Shown here: positions 61,913 through 64,000 of the stretch, one piece after another
How positions within the stretch are numbered: the stretch's first letter is position 1
Layout: the number at the start of each line of letters is the position of its first letter
NCBI GenBank assembly: GCA_964467165.1
Contig: CAYXOL010000003.1
Location: 62,001 to 126,000 of the forward strand
DNA: 64,000 nucleotides
Source: Clostridium_AD sp964467165
GTDB lineage: Bacteria > Bacillota > Clostridia > Clostridiales > Clostridiaceae
Reading direction: 5' to 3'
The notes under the pieces: model-generated
Databases searched by the model: none
What the model saw: the letters and a program-made list of their open reading frames with translations, nothing else
What the model was told of the DNA's origin: nothing
Position numbers and translations under genes: made by a program

Positions 61913-62353
61913 TCACATAAATCTTAACTGAATCAAAGCAGTTTTATCAGTAACTCTTATTACAATTAAACTATAGGAATCTTTTTTATCTATATCTTGT
62001 ATTATCTTTAAAAATTTTTCATCTAACATCATTAATTTAATACCTGTTTTACTTTGAATTTCATACCCCTTTGACCCCTTTACTATAAATAAATTATCCC
62101 AAGGCTTTGGCATATATTCGCTAAAATTTATCTCGAAAATTATTCCTTCTTTCTGGAGTAGTCTTATTAGACTATTATATTCATCCTGTAACACATCATT
62201 TGTAAACTTTAATTTTTGTAATTTAGAATTATTATGCTCTAATAAATTATTTTGCTTCATTATTTCTAATTCATATCCTGCTTTATTAAGGTCTAGCTTG
62301 TTTATTTTATTCTTAATTGTATCTAAATAATAGCTATTGTTATTTTTATCCAT
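61913..62353 (-). CDS. Hypothetical coiled-coil protein
   Basis: 146 residues, not recognised. The N-terminal 70 residues are a probable coiled coil (LDTIKNKINKLDLNKAGYELEI, KLQKLKFTNDVLQDEYNSLI). The C-terminal half is a small globular domain with alternating hydrophobic residues (YEIQSKTGIKLMMLDEKFLKII). No signal or membrane helix. Divergent from the next small coiled-coil gene with only about 60 bases between the starts. Confidence 0.6.
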   Translation of the reverse strand: MDKNNNSYYLDTIKNKINKLDLNKAGYELEIMKQNNLLEHNNSKLQKLKFTNDVLQDEYNSLIRLLQKEGIIFEINFSEYMPKPWDNLFIVKGSKGYEIQSKTGIKLMMLDEKFLKIIQDIDKKDSYSLIVIRVTDKTALIQLRFM

Positions 62354-62412
62354 TATTTTTGCCTTGCCTTTCCACCTATTCTTTAGTTAGAATATAACTG
62401 AGGTGATTATTT

Positions 62413-62721
62413 ATGAATAAATTTATAGATTTGATTATTTCCAATTTAATATATATGGGTAAAAAAAGTAAGGTTTTTCTAATAAACTTTTACAAAAAAA
62501 TTAACTTTTTAATAAATAAGAATTTTGCTTTAAACAAAATGTATAGGCCAATTATCAGAGAAAAAATAAATACACAGAATAAACTTAAAAAAACACTATT
62601 AGATGTAAATAATAAGAATAAGGAAGTTGAAAAAAATTTATTAAATCTAGAAAATCAAAATACATTACTACAATCTAAAATATCTATAATTCAAGACCTC
62701 ATCACCAAAAGGCACAACTAA
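62413..62721 (+). CDS. Hypothetical small coiled-coil protein
   Basis: 102 residues, not recognised. It begins with a short hydrophobic helix (MNKFIDLIISNLIYMG) and basic region. A coiled coil follows (about 55-98: NKLKKTLLDVNNKNKEVEKN, LLNLENQNTLLQSKISIIQ). CTGAGGTGATTATTT precedes the ATG, a good site. It shares the coiled-coil character and a common promoter region with the divergent gene, and they may work together. Confidence 0.6.
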   Translation: MNKFIDLIISNLIYMGKKSKVFLINFYKKINFLINKNFALNKMYRPIIREKINTQNKLKKTLLDVNNKNKEVEKNLLNLENQNTLLQSKISIIQDLITKRHN

Positions 62722-62886
62722 TCTGTGCTATCCTTCTTAAATAATAACATACATTCCTCAATCAATAATATATTTATCTTTGGTTAATACTATAAATGAG
62801 GCACAGACAAATAGCTTACAATGAAGTATTCTTGTTTTTTATGTGAATATGTCTACCCTAACAATCTTAAAGTGAGGTGTTTCATA

Positions 62887-64000
62887 TTGTTCCATAGTAT
62901 ATGTGAAGATAAAAATTACAAAAATTTATTTAATGGTAATTGGGTTATGTCCAGTAATACCATAGAAATTTTTTCCCCTGTAGACAACAGTTTAGTAGGT
63001 ACAATTCCCTCTATGACAAAAGACGAAGCCAGCATGGTAATTGCAAATTCAAAAGCTTCTCAAAAAATTTGGGCTAATATGGCCATTAGCTCTCGTGCAT
63101 CAATATTGCATAAAGCCGCTGAGCTACTGGATGAAAATGTTGATTTTTTATCCTCCCTAATGCAAATGGAGATTGCTAAAGATAAGCATTCCTGCATTGC
63201 TGAGATAAAAAGGACTGCTGATTTTATTAGATTTACTGCTGATGCTGGTAAACATTTAGAAGGAGAAACCATAGGTGCAGATAATTTCCCTGGATTTAAG
63301 AAAAATAAAATATCCTTTGTCACCAAGGTACCTGTAGGAGTGGTCCTTGCAATTTCCCCTTTTAATTACCCTATTAATCTTTCTGCATCTAAAATTGCTC
63401 CAGCCCTTATTGGTGGAAATAGTGTAATTTTAAAGCCTTCTACTCAAGGAGCTATTAGTGCACTGCACCTAGCTGCAATTTTTCATGAAGCCGGTGTTCC
63501 TCATGGCGTAATAAACACAATAACAGGGAGAGGTAGCGAAATAGGCGATTATTTAGTAACCCACAAGGATATTAATTTTATAAATTTTACTGGAAGTACC
63601 GAGGTGGGAACACATATAGCTGTAATCGCTGGCATGGTACCTATGATTATGGAACTTGGTGGCAAAGATGCAGCTATAATACTCTCTGATGCCGATATTG
63701 AAACTGCTGGGAAAGATATTGTTGCAGGAGCCTTTAGCTATTCTGGTCAGAGATGCACCGCTGTTAAAAGGGTTCTAGTTATAAATGATGTTGCAGGTAA
63801 ACTCATAATCGAATTAATGAAAAATATTAAATTACTAAAGGTGGGCAATCCAGGCGATGATTGTGAGATAACCCCTCTCATAGACAATAAAGCTGCAGAC
63901 TATGTTCAAGAGCTTATAGATGATGCCATAAGTCGTGGTGCTACGCTATTATACGGAAACAAACGAAATAATAATCTAGTTTACCCAACTTTACTTGATA
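62887..64000 (+). CDS. gapN: NADP-dependent non-phosphorylating GAPDH (GapN), partial
   Basis: The first 371 codons; it continues past the window. The start is a TTG at 62887 with GAGGTG seven bases upstream. An internal ATG at 62947 is less likely, because the frame is open and family-like before it (NLFNGNWV). Aldehyde dehydrogenase motifs are SPFNYPINL near 157, FTGSTEVG near 234, Glu256 in MELGGKDA and the catalytic Cys290 in SGQRCTAVKR. The SGQRCTAVKR sequence is typical of GapN, which oxidises glyceraldehyde 3-phosphate to 3-phosphoglycerate and makes NADPH. Confidence 0.9.
   Translation, partial: MFHSICEDKNYKNLFNGNWVMSSNTIEIFSPVDNSLVGTIPSMTKDEASMVIANSKASQKIWANMAISSRASILHKAAELLDENVDFLSSLMQMEIAKDKHSCIAEIKRTADFIRFTADAGKHLEGETIGADNFPGFKKNKISFVTKVPVGVVLAISPFNYPINLSASKIAPALIGGNSVILKPSTQGAISALHLAAIFHEAGVPHGVINTITGRGSEIGDYLVTHKDINFINFTGSTEVGTHIAVIAGMVPMIMELGGKDAAIILSDADIETAGKDIVAGAFSYSGQRCTAVKRVLVINDVAGKLIIELMKNIKLLKVGNPGDDCEITPLIDNKAADYVQELIDDAISRGATLLYGNKRNNNLVYPTLLD

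Overview
The window is an AT-rich chromosomal segment of a low-GC anaerobic Firmicute, almost certainly Clostridium sensu lato. The evidence is the low-GC base and codon use, strong AGGAGG-type ribosome binding sites with frequent TTG/GTG starts, and a gene set typical of anaerobes: an NAD-linked trimeric [FeFe] hydrogenase, glycyl-radical enzyme activation, a two-subunit glycine cleavage P-protein, a B12-dependent ribonucleotide reductase and a non-phosphorylating GAPDH. I see no phage, insertion sequence, CRISPR array, rRNA or tRNA. It reads as ordinary chromosome with some accessory patches. Species cannot be named from the sequence alone.

Layout. 1-1.4 kb: the 5' part of a cytosolic chemoreceptor-like gene and surE. 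1.6-10.7 kb: a glycine block, with the minus-strand operon gcvT-gcvH-gcvPA-gcvPB-lpd behind a tandem glycine riboswitch, the divergent lipoate ligase lplA (which can lipoylate GcvH), and a second tandem glycine riboswitch in front of an APC amino-acid permease that has no standard start codon. 10.8-15.8 kb: a small membrane protein, oligoendopeptidase F, and the orphan glycyl-radical pair yjjI/yjjW. 16-19.8 kb: an accessory run of three GNAT acetyltransferases, an unrecognised 342-residue protein, a small membrane protein and a YciI-like protein. 20-22 kb: pseudouridine catabolism (psuK with a fused HTH, and psuG). 22.3-26.6 kb: the hydrogenase genes hydC-hydB-hydA. 26.7-31 kb: an alpha/beta hydrolase and a glycerol-3-phosphate dehydrogenase-like operon behind a leader terminator.

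31-48 kb: an SLH/YcdB-type exported protein, a flavin reductase-like protein, the SPFH/NfeD membrane pair, glutamine-dependent NAD synthetase, YaaR, a split chromate-type transporter, a Ca2+-type P-ATPase, CvfB, a GAF-type methionine sulfoxide reductase, a secreted phosphodiester glycosidase and a gamma-carbonic anhydrase-like protein. 48-51 kb: nrdJ. 51.3-56 kb: the most unusual locus, where a BlaI-type repressor and an M56 (BlaR1-like) membrane protease carry a phosphodiester glycosidase (NAGPA) domain as the outer domain, next to a free-standing copy of the same domain and downstream of three 19-bp operator-like repeats. 56-61.8 kb: an amidohydrolase and the pantothenate operon panG-panB-panC-panD. 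62-64 kb: two small divergent coiled-coil proteins and the start of gapN.

Intergenic DNA is rich in hairpins. One group of long-loop inverted repeats at gene ends shares an internal core. A separate short palindrome, GGGGAC(A/G)GTTAACAA, occurs complete once and in part at three other gene ends. Two genes, nrdJ and panC, have a hairpin between a good Shine-Dalgarno sequence and the start codon.
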